Shown: positions 30,530 through 40,524 of the stretch, one piece after another
Layout of the letters: each line of letters opens with the position of its first letter
How positions within the stretch are numbered: the stretch's first letter is position 1
DNA from: Xanthomonas theicola
GTDB taxonomy: Bacteria > Pseudomonadota > Gammaproteobacteria > Xanthomonadales > Xanthomonadaceae
Assembly: GCF_014236795.1 (NCBI RefSeq)
Contig: NZ_CP049017.1
Location: 4,132,001 to 4,196,000 of the forward strand
Direction: 5' to 3'
DNA length: 64,000 nt
Position numbers and translations under genes: made by a program
Notes under the pieces: generated by a model
Database searches by the model: none
Seen by the model: only the letters and a program-made list of their open reading frames with translations
Told to the model about the DNA's origin: nothing

Positions 30530-31579
30530 TCAGACCAGGGCCGCGGCGATCGCCGGCCGGCCCGGCGCCGGTGCGGCGATGTCCGCATGCACGGTGCCGG
30601 GATGGTCGTGCGCGTCGGCGTCCACGTGTACCTGCATCGGCCGCAGCCCCAGCCGCGCGAACAGCGCCTGGTCGCGCGCGGTATCCGGGTTGCCGGTGGT
30701 CAGCAGCTTCTCGCCATAGAAGATCGAGTTGGCGCCGGCGCAGAAGCACAGCGCCTGCAGCTCGTCGCTCATGCTCTCGCGGCCGGCCGACAGCCGCACC
30801 ATCGCGTGCGGCATCGCGATGCGGGCCACGGCGATGGTGCGCACGAACTCGAACGGGTCCAGTTCCACCGTGCCGTGCAGCGGGGTGCCGGCGACCTGCA
30901 CCAGGCGGTTGATCGGCACCGAGTCCGGGTGCACGGGCAGGTTGGCCAGCGCCTGCAGCAGGCCGGCGCGCTGCTCGCGCGATTCGCCCATGCCGACGAT
31001 GCCGCCGCAGCAGGTCTTCAGGCCGGCGTCGCGCACGTGGGCGAGCGTGTCCAGGCGGTCCTGGTACTGGCGGGTATGGATGACCGTGTCGTAGAAGTCC
31101 GGCGCGGTGTCGAGATTGTGGTTGTAGTAGTCCAGACCGGCCGCCTTCAGCGCTTGCGCCTGCCTGCCGTCGAGCATGCCCAGGGTGGCGCAGGTCTCCA
31201 GGCCCAGCGCCTTCACTTCGCGGATCATCGCCGCGACCTTGGGGATGTCGCGGTCCTTGGGCGAGCGCCACGCCGCGCCCATGCAGAATCGCGAGGCACC
31301 GGCCGCCCTGGCCTGGCGCGCCTTGGCCAGCACCGCCTCGGTGCTCATCAGCTTCTGCGCGTCCACCCCGGTGTCGTAGCGCTGCGCCTGCGGGCAGTAT
31401 GCGCAATCCTCCGGGCAGCCGCCGGTCTTGACCGACAGTAGCGTGGAGACCTGCACCTGCGCAGGGTCGAAGTGCGCGCGGTGGACCGCGGCGGCGCGGT
31501 GCAGCAGTTCGGGGAACGGCAGAGCGAACAGTGCGAGCAAGTCCTGGCGTTGCCAGTCGTGTCGGACGACAGCGGACAT
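30530..31579 (-). CDS. bioB: Biotin synthase
   Basis: This radical SAM enzyme inserts sulfur into dethiobiotin. The 349-residue product has the 4Fe-4S motif CPEDCAYC (C55, C59, C62), KTGGC before it, [13 protein letters not shown] and the 2Fe-2S ligands of BioB. It is the first gene of bioB-F-H and divergent from comF, with only 49 bases between the chosen starts. A BirA-like operator is seen at 31641-31670, inside the 5' end of comF. Confidence 0.96.
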   Translation of the reverse strand: MSAVVRHDWQRQDLLALFALPFPELLHRAAAVHRAHFDPAQVQVSTLLSVKTGGCPEDCAYCPQAQRYDTGVDAQKLMSTEAVLAKARQARAAGASRFCMGAAWRSPKDRDIPKVAAMIREVKALGLETCATLGMLDGRQAQALKAAGLDYYNHNLDTAPDFYDTVIHTRQYQDRLDTLAHVRDAGLKTCCGGIVGMGESREQRAGLLQALANLPVHPDSVPINRLVQVAGTPLHGTVELDPFEFVRTIAVARIAMPHAMVRLSAGRESMSDELQALCFCAGANSIFYGEKLLTTGNPDTARDQALFARLGLRPMQVHVDADAHDHPGTVHADIAAPAPGRPAIAAALV

Positions 31580-31628
31580 GGGAGTTTCCTGACGGTAGGC
31601 GGCTGGGAAAGCGCGCAGTCTGGTGAGC

Positions 31629-32354
31629 ATGGAGATCCCTGTCAACGTTGCGCAACGCCATCTGGTTGACGGATGCTGGCGGCGGCTGCAGCGCTGGGTG
31701 CTGCCGGAGCGTTGCCTGATTTGCAGCGAACCCGGCGTCGCCGGGCTGGACCTGTGCGCGGCTTGCCGCGACGCGCTGCCCTGGAACGGCCGCGCCTGTC
31801 TGGCGTGCGCGTTGCCGCTGCCCGCGGCGGACGCCGCGCGGATCTGCGGCGCGTGCCAGCGCACCCCGCCGCCGCTGGCCCTGGTCGCCAGCGCCTGCGT
31901 CTATGCTGCGCCGGTCGACGGCCTGCTGCGCCGTTTCAAGTTCCACCAGGACCTGGCCGCCGGGCGCCTGCTGGCGGCATTGCTGCAAGCGCGCTGCGCG
32001 GCGTTGCCGCGCCCGCAGGCGCTGCTGCCGGTGCCGCTGCATCGCGCGCGGTTGCGCCGGCGCGGCTACGACCAGGCACTGGAACTGGCGCGGCCGCTGG
32101 CGCGCGGATTGGGCCTGCCGCTGTGCGACGGCCTGCACCGCGTGCGCGCGACGGCACCGCAGTCCGAACTCGATGCGCGCGCGCGCCGCCGCAACCTGCG
32201 TCACGCGTTCGCGGTGCAGGCACCGCTGCCGCCGCACGTGGCGCTGGTCGACGACGTGATGACCACCGGCGCGACCCTGCACGCCGCGGCGCAGGCGCTG
32301 CGCCGCGCCGGCGTGGGCAGGATCGACGCGTGGGTGGTGGCGCGGGTGCCGTGA
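31629..32354 (+). CDS. comF: ComF-family phosphoribosyltransferase-like protein
   Basis: This 241-residue protein has an N-terminal zinc-binding part with paired cysteines (CLIC, CAAC, CLAC, CGAC) and a C-terminal PRTase domain with the PRPP-loop [18 protein letters not shown]. Homologues support natural transformation and stalled-fork DNA processing. The start is either ATG 31629 or GTG 31623 two codons earlier. It is divergent from bioB, and the candidate BirA site lies in its first codons, so biotin state could in principle touch both genes. Confidence 0.9.
   Translation: MEIPVNVAQRHLVDGCWRRLQRWVLPERCLICSEPGVAGLDLCAACRDALPWNGRACLACALPLPAADAARICGACQRTPPPLALVASACVYAAPVDGLLRRFKFHQDLAAGRLLAALLQARCAALPRPQALLPVPLHRARLRRRGYDQALELARPLARGLGLPLCDGLHRVRATAPQSELDARARRRNLRHAFAVQAPLPPHVALVDDVMTTGATLHAAAQALRRAGVGRIDAWVVARVP
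31641..31670. promoter_or_regulatory. BirA-like inverted repeat between bioB and comF
   Basis: GTCAAC (31641-31646) and GTTGAC (31665-31670) form a perfect 6-bp inverted repeat with an 18-base gap. The proteobacterial BirA operator (TTGTAAACC-N14/16-GGTTTACAA, from memory) keeps its AAC/GTT ends at the same spacing, and each half here matches 6 of 9 positions. It is 62 bases upstream of bioB and overlaps codons 5-14 of comF. Confidence 0.4.
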
Positions 32355-32443
32355 CGCGTCCGCGCCGTCCGTGGGACGTTTCGCGTCGATCGCGCGATGA
32401 GGTCGGCGCGGTGCAGGACCATCCCCGACAGCCGGCGCGGGCG

Positions 32444-32918
32444 TCAGGCAATCCGTTTCGACATGCGGTAGTTGTGGCTCGCGACGCCATTGATGGAGAA
32501 GTCGTTACGAGCGTCCATCGTGAAGCCGCGACGCTCAACCCGGCGCCGTGCGCCCTCGCTCGCCTCGACAAACAGAACGGCGATGCCCGCGGCGCGGGCG
32601 ATGGTTTCCATTTCGGCGTAGATCGCTGAGCCCACGCCAGTCCCCACCATCTCCGGGTGGCAATAAAGATGGTCGATGTGACCGTCAGGCTGCCGGTCGC
32701 CATAGTCGACGACCACACCCTGCGCGTCCGTTGCGAGCAAGAGCGTCCGCGTCTCGGCGCACCGTCGATACCCGTCGGGATCGGGCGTCGACGGGCTCCA
32801 CGCGGCAACTTGCTCGGGACACTAGTCGCCGATGCCGGCTTCGCGGACCGATGCCTGGAACAGCGATGCAAGCGCATCCGCGTCGGAAGGTTCCAACATT
32901 GTGGATGCGGATCGGCAT
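32444..32918 (-). pseudogene. GNAT-family N-acetyltransferase, broken
   Basis: The C-terminal part is open and clear: VVDYGDRQPDGHIDHLYCHP, then VGTGVGSAIYAEMETIARAA (acetyl-CoA loop V-G-T-G-V-G-S), then LFVEASEGARRRVERRGF. Upstream in the same frame, EPSDADALASLFQASVREAG then IGD is followed by TAG (32822-32824) before CPEQVAAWSP. The presumed N-terminus MPIRIHN lies in another frame (start 32918), so a shift is also likely. An internal start could make only the C-terminal half. Confidence 0.72.
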
Positions 32919-32930
32919 TGGCGGAGCATA

Positions 32931-33405
32931 AGAGCCTGTTCAAAGTCTGCTCGACTTATCCGATCCTATGGAGAGCAGAGCCCGTTATCCCAGTGGCATC
33001 AGCGGCGAGCCGTTCGAGCAGATCCGCGCGTTGCCTGAAGGATTGCCGCATGCCATCGCGGTGACGACGGCAGAGGCGACCGATCGCAAGGGTGCGCTGC
33101 CGGCGCTCCAGGGCAGCAAGCGGAGGTTGAAGCGCGTAGAAGACCTGCTCTGCGATGGCGGCCATGTCCGAGCTCCGTTTGCACGGGCAGTGCGCGAGAT
33201 GTTTGGCAGGAAAGTCGAAGTGCAGATCGCAAAGCGCAACGAACTGCATGCCTTCAAGGTGATGCCCAAGCGCTGGATCGTCGAGCGCAGCTTTGCATGG
33301 CCAGAGAAAAACCGAAGGCTGTGGAAGAACTGCGAGCGCAGACGCAACGCCAGCTTGCAGTTCGTCCATCTTGCTTTCCCGGCAGTACTGCTCAAAAGAC
33401 TTTGA
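32931..33405 (+). mobile_element. Internally deleted IS5-family (IS427-like) copy
   Basis: This 475-base remnant joins the first residues of the transposase (YPSGISGEPFEQIRALPE) directly to its second half (GLPHAIAVTTAEATDRKGAL through HAFKVMPKRWIVERSFAWPE to VLLKRL). The left end AGAGCCTGTTCAAAGTCT and right end AAAGACTTTGA share nine complementary bases. The fuller relative at 55470-56318 shows what has been lost (about 350 bases). The merged frame from 32968 is open but lacks part of the catalytic core. Confidence 0.72.
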
Positions 33406-33479
33406 TTCCCCACCAGTCGCATCCCTTGATCCAGGCGTCTGCAAAGCTGCATCTGTCTGATCCACAACAGGCCGGCGCC

Positions 33480-34421
33480 ATGGGGAGGAAAAAGCACCTG
33501 ATCCGGTTCCAGGCGGGCCTGAGTCTGCCGGCGTTTCTGGAGCGCTACGGCCAGCAGGCGCCATGCCGACAGGCATTGTTCGCGCAACGATGGCCCCAGG
33601 GGCTGGTCTGCCCTGCCTGCGGGCATCGCCGTCATTGCCGCCGGCATGGCCGCGATGTGTTCCAGCGCCATCGCGGCAAGCACCCGACCTCGCTCCCCCC
33701 CTGGCACGGTACTGGCCGACGCCAAACTGCCGCCGCGGACCTGATTCTTGGCCATGTCCCTGCTCGCCCAGCACAAGAAGGGCCTCTCGGCCCTGGCCTT
33801 GCGCCGGCAACTGGGCGGCGGCGACAACACCGCCTGGTTGCTCAAGCACAACCTGATGCAGGTCTATGGTCGAGCGCGATGCCGACCGGCCCTTGCAAGG
33901 CGATATCCGGTTGCACCACGCCTACCGGGGCGGCGAGCGTCGCGGACAGGGCCGCGGCCGGGCCAGTCCGGGCAAGACGCCCTTCGTGGCGGCCGTGCAG
34001 TGCAGCCCTGAAGGCCATCCGATCGCCATGCGCATGGACCGGCTGGCCGGTTTCCGCACAACCCACCTGGCCGCTTGGGCCAATCGCGCGCTGCTGCCCG
34101 GTAGCCGCGGGGCGTCCGACCGGCTGCGCAGCGTTGCGGCGATTACCCAGGCCGGCTGCCTGCGCACGGCCATCGTCACCGGCAGCGGGGGGCCGACCGA
34201 GCCGGCCTTGGCCTGGGTCAATACCTTAGCTGGGCAACGTCAAAAGCGCCTTGCATGGCACCTATCATGCACGGCGGCCCAAGGACCTGCAGCGCTGCCT
34301 GTCCGAATTGTGCTGCCGCTTCAACCGGCCCTTGGACTTGGCCGCCATGGTGCGGCGATGGATCTTCGCGGCGAGGCCTACGCCACCGCTGCCGTATCCA
34401 AGGGCAACGCCGGATGCATGA
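33480..34421 (+). pseudogene. IS1595-family (ISXo5-like) transposase, frameshifted
   Basis: From ATG 33480: IRFQAGLSLPAFLERYGQQA, then a zinc-ribbon start CPACGHRRH, then in other frames GLSALALRRQLGGGDNTAWL, RGRASPGKTPFVAAVQCSPE, MRMDRLAGFRTTHLAAWANR, and finally LGNVKSALHGTYHARRPKDL with FNRPLDLAAMVRRW ending at TGA 34421. These are the zinc-ribbon and DDE blocks of IS1595 transposases in correct order, but spread over several frames. The element is inactive. Confidence 0.82.
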
Positions 34422-34492
34422 TGTGGGGAATCAGGAACATCTTGACTAGGACAGCCGCCGGCTCGTACCCGCGGGCGCCGGATGTGTTGCCT

Positions 34493-35143
34493 TTACTGCG
34501 CGGCAAGTGGCGTTGCGGTGGCAGCATTGCCCTTGATGACGCCGCAGGCCAGGCGAGCGCCGGCGTTGCCGGTGGGCTGGGTCTTGTAGTCGTCGGGGTC
34601 GGCGTGGACGATCACCGCATGGTTGAGGATGTCGAAGCCGTCGCCCTTGCCGATGTTGACGTTGTTGGACACCGGTGCGTCGATCGTGGCCTTGCCCTCG
34701 GCGTCGGCCTTCAGATTCGGCATGTCGCCACCATGGTGCGGGTCGGCGCTGACTTGGCCATGGTCGGACTTGGCGGGGTTGAAGTGGCCGCCGGCGCTGC
34801 TGCCGTCGGGTGCGCTGCAGTCGCCGAACTCGTGGATGTGGAAGCCGTGCTCGCTGTTGGGTTTGAGCCCGGTGACGATTCCGGCGACATGCACGGCGCC
34901 GTCGACGACGGCGAACTTGACCTCGCCTGCAACCTGGTTGCCCTGGGTCGGGCTCAGTGCGGCGCTGGCGCTGGCGGCAGCCTGGGTGTCGGCAGCGGCG
35001 GCGCTGGGCGGCGGTGTGCCCGGCGTCGGCTCGGCGGCCGGCGCCGGCGTGGTGGGCGCGGTGTCGGCGGCAGGCTCTTCACGCTTGCAGGCGCCGAGCG
35101 CGAGAGTCGTGGCCAGGAACAGGGCGGTGGGAAGCGTACGCAT
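34493..35143 (-). CDS. sodC: Cu,Zn superoxide dismutase, lipoprotein
   Basis: This enzyme dismutates superoxide in the periplasm. The 216-residue product has a lipoprotein signal with L-G-A-C (Cys19), an Ala/Pro/Thr-rich linker of about 45 residues, then the SodC fold with metal-binding HGFHIHEFGDCS, GGHFNP, HHGGDMPNL, and the C-terminal HADPDDYKTQPTGNAGARLACGVI. All copper and zinc ligands appear present. It lies 68 bases downstream of a paralogue on the same strand. An IS1595 remnant follows its 3' end. Confidence 0.94.
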   Translation of the reverse strand: MRTLPTALFLATTLALGACKREEPAADTAPTTPAPAAEPTPGTPPPSAAAADTQAAASASAALSPTQGNQVAGEVKFAVVDGAVHVAGIVTGLKPNSEHGFHIHEFGDCSAPDGSSAGGHFNPAKSDHGQVSADPHHGGDMPNLKADAEGKATIDAPVSNNVNIGKGDGFDILNHAVIVHADPDDYKTQPTGNAGARLACGVIKGNAATATPLAAQ

Positions 35144-35211
35144 GTGGTTCTCCTAGCAGGGGGCCGCGGAGCGCGGAAGGTCGCCTCGGGCAAGCCCGGA
35201 CGGATGTTCGG

Positions 35212-35805
<594 letters not shown>

Positions 35806-35955
35806 CGGCTTTGGCTCCTTGTGCAGCGGAAAACTAGAGGGGTGGGCGTTCACGTCTCATGAAGGCCGGCGGCAAGTCTAAACCGCCATGTCCGCATTCG
35901 CTTTGCTGCAATGTGTCAAGCCTCGCGCCGTCCCGGCGCCTATAGTCCCGGCGCC

Positions 35956-36489
35956 ATGACGATCCGGAAACTGCGTACCCCACTGGCGGCCGGCTGGCAG
36001 GGCGGGTCCCTGACCGCGCTGTACCAACGCTGCCGCCCGGCGCTGATGTCGTTCTTCCGCCGCCGTGTGGCCGATCCGAGCGAGGCGGAGGACCTGACCC
36101 ATCAGGTGTTCGTCAACCTCGCCGCCTCGCCGGGCGTGGTCTGCGACGACGGCTACCTGTTCCGCAGCGCCGCCAACCTGCTGCGCGACCGCGCGCGCCG
36201 CGAGAAGGTGCGCACCCTGCACCGGCAACGGCAGGACGCGGTGGCCGACCATCAGGTCGAGACGCTGGATCCGCCGCGGGTGCTGGCCGGACGCCAGGCG
36301 CTGGACGAGGTCGCAGATGCGCTGGAACGGCTGCCGCCGCGCACGCGCGCCGTCTTCTTGCAGTTCCGCCTGGAGAACATGAGCCAGGCGCAGATCGCCC
36401 ACTGCTACGGCATCTCGGTCAGCGCGGTGCAGAAGCATTTGCTGCGCGCGATGACCGAATTGGCCGAGCTGATGGAGAAGCCGCCATGA
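35956..36489 (+). CDS. ECF RNA polymerase sigma factor (FecI-type)
   Basis: This 177-residue sigma-70 family protein has region 2 at about 20-85 (LYQRCRPALMSFFRRRVADPSEAEDLTHQVFVNL, read in parts) and region 4 at about 110-170 (ALERLPPRTRAVFLQFRLEN, then SQAQIAHCYGISVSAVQKHL). The product lacks region 3, as expected for ECF factors. Its stop overlaps the FecR start (ATGA at 36486). It is followed by FecR and an STN-type receptor, the signature of cell-surface signalling. It should direct transcription of the receptor and the glycosidase-like gene downstream. Confidence 0.92.
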   Translation: MTIRKLRTPLAAGWQGGSLTALYQRCRPALMSFFRRRVADPSEAEDLTHQVFVNLAASPGVVCDDGYLFRSAANLLRDRARREKVRTLHRQRQDAVADHQVETLDPPRVLAGRQALDEVADALERLPPRTRAVFLQFRLENMSQAQIAHCYGISVSAVQKHLLRAMTELAELMEKPP

Positions 36490-37448
36490 GCGGCGAACGC
36501 AGTGCCGAAGCCGCCGCGCGCTGGTGCCTGCTGCTGGCCGCCGGCGAGCTGGCGCCGGCGCAGCGGCAGGCGCTGCAGCGCTGGCTGCAGGAGGACGCCG
36601 CGCATCGGCGCCTGTTCGAACGCGCGCAGCGGGCCTGGGAGATGACCGGCACCGCCGCCGCGCACCCGCGCGTGCAGGCGCTGCGCCGTGCCGCGCGCGC
36701 CGATGCGCAGCGCGCGCGGCGGCCGGGCGCCGTCTGGGCGGCGGTGGCGGGACTGGCGCTGGCGGCGGCGGGCAGTTGGTGGATGCTGGCGCCGACCACG
36801 TACCGGACCGGGCTGGGACAGCAGCGCCAGATCGTGCTGGACGACGGTTCGGAGGTGGCGCTGGACGCCGACAGCCGCGTGGAGGTGCGCTACAGCGGCC
36901 GACTGCGCGAATTGCGGCTGCGCCGCGGCCGCGCCGCGTTCACCGTGGCCAAGCAGCACCAGCGCCCATTCGTGGTCGAGGCCGGCGCCAGCCGGGTGGT
37001 CGCCACCGGCACCGTGTTCAGCGTCGAACGGGTCAGCGACCAAGTGCGGGTGGTGCTGTACGAGGGCAGCGTCCGCATCGAGAACCAGGCCCGCGCCGCG
37101 GCGGCGGCCGCGCCGGCGCCGCAGCGGCTGGCCGCCGGCCAGGCCTGGACCTCGCCAGCACCCGGCGCGGCGCGCGCGCGCGTGGTGCGCGTGGACCCGG
37201 TGCAGGACCAGGTCTGGCGCAGCGGGCTGCTGCTGTTCGACGACGAGCCGCTGGCCACCGCGCTGGCGCGGGTGAACCGCTACGGCCCGGTACGGCTGGA
37301 ACTGGGCGATCGCGCCGCCGGGCAATTGCGGATCAGCGGCATGTTCAAGGCCGGCGACAGTGCCGCGTTCGTGTCCGGGGTGACGGCGGTGCTGCCGTTG
37401 CGCGCGCAGGCGCGCGGCGCCGAGGCGATCGTGCTCGAGGCGCGCTGA
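36486..37448 (+). CDS. FecR-family anti-sigma/sigma-regulator membrane protein
   Basis: The 320-residue product has a cytoplasmic N-terminal DUF4880-like part (AARWCLLLAAGELAPAQRQA, then WLQEDAAHRRLFERAQRAWE) that holds the sigma factor, one membrane span at about 82-101, and a periplasmic FecR domain (GQQRQIVLDDGSEVALDADS, then FVVEAGASRVVATGTVFSVE) that would contact the STN domain of the receptor. ATGA overlap with the sigma gene implies coupled translation. It ends before a short heptamer-repeat spacer. Confidence 0.92.
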   Translation: MSGERSAEAAARWCLLLAAGELAPAQRQALQRWLQEDAAHRRLFERAQRAWEMTGTAAAHPRVQALRRAARADAQRARRPGAVWAAVAGLALAAAGSWWMLAPTTYRTGLGQQRQIVLDDGSEVALDADSRVEVRYSGRLRELRLRRGRAAFTVAKQHQRPFVVEAGASRVVATGTVFSVERVSDQVRVVLYEGSVRIENQARAAAAAAPAPQRLAAGQAWTSPAPGAARARVVRVDPVQDQVWRSGLLLFDDEPLATALARVNRYGPVRLELGDRAAGQLRISGMFKAGDSAAFVSGVTAVLPLRAQARGAEAIVLEAR

Positions 37449-37454
37449 GCGGCC

Positions 37455-37475
37455 GGGACTCGGGACTCGGGACTC
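37455..37475. repeat. GGGACTC heptamer repeat (three units) after fecR-like gene
   Basis: Three perfect GGGACTC units, the reverse complement of GAGTCCC seen at the cca start, follow the fecR-type stop codon. Degenerate copies of the same heptamer fill about 37606-37650 in the same 292-base spacer before the receptor. Confidence 0.75.
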
Positions 37476-37740
37476 GCAGAAGAGCCATCCGGTGGATGCG
37501 ATCCGTCCACGGACGGCACGGCGATGCATTCCGATGGCACGACATCCGTGCCACATCGGCCATGCCGCGCGCCAACTGCGGTGCCGCGTCCACGCCTTGG
37601 TCGCGGTTCTCGAGTCCGAGTCCCAAGTCCCGTGTCCCAAGTCCCCGCAAGTGTGGGTTTGTGCCACTGGTGCGTGTTCTTCCCAACGAGAGCGTCGCCA
37701 TGCCTGCGGCGCCATCCCTGCCATGAGGAGAGAACCCGTC

Positions 37741-40508
37741 ATGTCGCTGCCGTTGCGTTCCCGTTCGCTTTGCCAGGCCGTGCACGCCTGCCTGCAATTC
37801 GGCCTGGCCCTGGCGCTGTGCGCGCCGGCGCTGGCGCAGATGCCGCCACCGACGCCGGCCGCGGCGCGTATCGCCTTCGACATCCCGGCGCAGGACCTGG
37901 CCGCGGCGCTGGCCGCCTTCGGCCGTCTCTCGCAGCAACAGCTGGCCTACGAGCGGACGGTGGTCGTCGGCAAGCGCAGCAGCGCGCTCAGCGGCAGCTA
38001 CGGCGCCGAGGAGGGCCTGGACCTGCTGCTGGCCGGGACCGGGCTGACGGTGCGCGCGGCCGGCAACGCGGTGCTGGCGATCGAGGCGCCGCCGGCCAGC
38101 GGTGGCGCGCAGACCCTGGACGCGGTGATCGTCACCGGCACCACCGCCGCGCACCGAACCGTGCTGCAGTCGTCCTCGGCGATCACCGTGGCCGACCAGC
38201 AGGCGCTGGAACGCAAGGCGCCGCGCAGCACCGCGCAGGCGCTGGAGCTGATCCCGGGCATGTTCGTGGAAGCCTCCGGCGGCGAGATCTCCAACAACTT
38301 CTCGGTGCGCGGCATGCCCGGCGGCAGCCAGCAGTTCGTGCAACTGTCCGAGGACGGGCTGCCGGTGTTCTACACCAACGCACTGGCCGACACGATTTCA
38401 AGCAGGAGGTGAGCATCGACCGCATGGAGGCGGTGCGCGGCGGCACCTCCGGCATCCTCACCGTCAACGGCGCCGGTGCCACGGTCAACTTCCTGACCCG
38501 CAAGCCCGGCGCCGAGCCGGAAGGCACGCTGCGCCTGACCACCTCCGACTTCGGCACGCGCCGCATCGACCTGTGGCAGGGCGGGCCGATCGACGCCAAC
38601 TGGCAGTACAGCGTCGGCGGTTTCTACCGCCAGTCCGACGGGGTGCGCGATCCCGGCTTCACCGGCGACCACGGCGGCATCTTCCGCGCCGCGATCGGGC
38701 GCATCTTCGAGCGCGGCGAATTCGGCTTCAACCTCAAGCTGGTCGACGACCACAACACCTTCCAGCTGCCGATCCCGCTGCGGGACGCGGACGATGCGCG
38801 CGGCGTGCCCGGCCTGGATGCCACCACCGGCACCATGCTCAGCCGCGACAACGCGGTGATGGACGTGCGCACCGCGCCGGCGTCCGGGCGCAGCTGGCAG
38901 CGCCACGACCTGCGCGACGGCGTGCATGCCACGGCGGTCGCGCCCGGCTACCACTTCGAATACGACATCAACGACCGCCTGAGCTTCCGCTCCAAGGGCC
39001 GCTACACCGACTTCAAGAGCGACTTCAATTCGGTGTTCAGTTCCGACAACGCCTCGCTGGTGCCGGCCACCTACCGCCTGGACCGCGCCAATTTCGGCGA
39101 CATCGGCGTGCTGCTGGACCGTTTCGCCGCGCAGGGCGCGGTGACGGCCGGGCTGCGCCGCGTCCGCAACGGCGAGGTGATCGCCGGCGCCGGCGCGTTG
39201 AACGCGCTCAACGGCAACGGCCTGGTCACCCACAGCATCACCGGCGACAACCGCCGCGACGTGGAGGAGTTCGTCAACGACGCCAGCCTGACCTGGCACG
39301 ACGAGCGCAACAGCTTCACCGCCGGCCTGCTGTATGTCCACAGCCGGGTGCACGATTCCAACATGGGCGCCTCGACCTTCGTCAGCGAGGTGCGCAACCA
39401 GCCCGACCGCATGGACATCGTCGCGCTCGACGCGGCCGGCAACGTGGTCGGTTCGCTGACCGAGGGCGGTCTGCTCAACTACAGCAACTGGGGCGACAGC
39501 AACAACCGCTACAGCGCCGATTCGTTCTCGCTGTATCTCAACGATGAGTTCCAGGCCACCGAGCGCCTGCGCATCGACGGCGGCGTGCGCGTGGAGCGCT
39601 ACGACATCGACTTCTCCGAGGGCATCTCCACGCCGATGCAGCCGATCGAAGGCGCGTTCGACGCCAACGGCAACGACGTCGACGACGTCATCGCCAACAA
39701 CTACCTGGCGCAGTTCGGCGGCGGCGCGTTCACCGGCCGCTACACCCACTACGACAGCGGCTTCACCGAGACCGCGGCCACGCTGGGCGGCACCTACCTG
39801 CTCAGCGACAACGTCGCGCTGTATGCGCGCTATGCGCGCGGCTTCCAGGCCAACGGCCGCTTCGATCCGGTCAAGATCGACTTCGGCGAGGTCGGCCTGC
39901 GCTACCAGAGCCGCGCGCTGACCGCCTCGCTGACCGGTTTCCGCACCACCTACAAGGATTTCCTGTTCTCGCGCCTGCCGCCGGGCGCGGCGACCGAGGT
40001 GCGCTTCTATTCGGACATCGTCTCCAACGGCGTGGAGTTCGACGTGCTGTGGAAGCCGGCGCGCTATTTCCAGCTGCAGGCCACCGGCGTGGTGCAACGC
40101 TCCAAGGTCCAGGTCAACGAAGACCAGGGCACCGGCTTGGCGCGGCTGTTCGACGGCAACAAGCCCGAGCGCACGCCGCCGGTCAACGTCACCGTGACCC
40201 CGAGTCTGCTGCTGCCGGACGGGCGCGGCGAGGTCTATGTGTCCTACCACTACCTGGACAAGATGTATTCGGACATCGCCAACAGCCTGGAATTGCCGAG
40301 CTACGGCGTGTGGAGCGCGGGCGTGATGTACCGGCTCGCGCCGAAATGGCAGTTGCAGGCCAACCTGGACAACCTGACCGACGAAGTCGGCCTGACCGAA
40401 GGCAATCCGCGCTCGGGATTCGCCGAGAACAGCGGCGTGTCCGGGGCGTTCTACGCGCGGCCGATCCTGGGCCGCAACCTGCTGCTGAGCCTGACCTACG
40501 ATTTCTGA
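37741..40508 (+). pseudogene. STN-domain TonB-dependent receptor, interrupted by a one-base frameshift
   Basis: The first frame (ATG 37741, GAGGAGA upstream) encodes a signal peptide (ends LAQ, residue 33), an STN domain at about 43-115 (IAFDIPAQDLAAALAAFGRL), a TonB box DAVIVTG, and a plug start (ELIPGMFVEASGGEISNNFS). It stops at 38412. The second frame resumes with FKQEVSIDRMEAVRGGTSGI and continues as an intact barrel to LLLSLTYDF at 40508. Adding one T at ATTTC (38395-38399) would restore about 922 residues. It may be a real mutation or a sequencing error. The STN domain marks it as the signal transducer for the adjacent sigma/FecR pair; the ligand is probably a carbohydrate. Confidence 0.88.
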
Positions 40509-40524
40509 GCGAGGAGCCGCGTCC

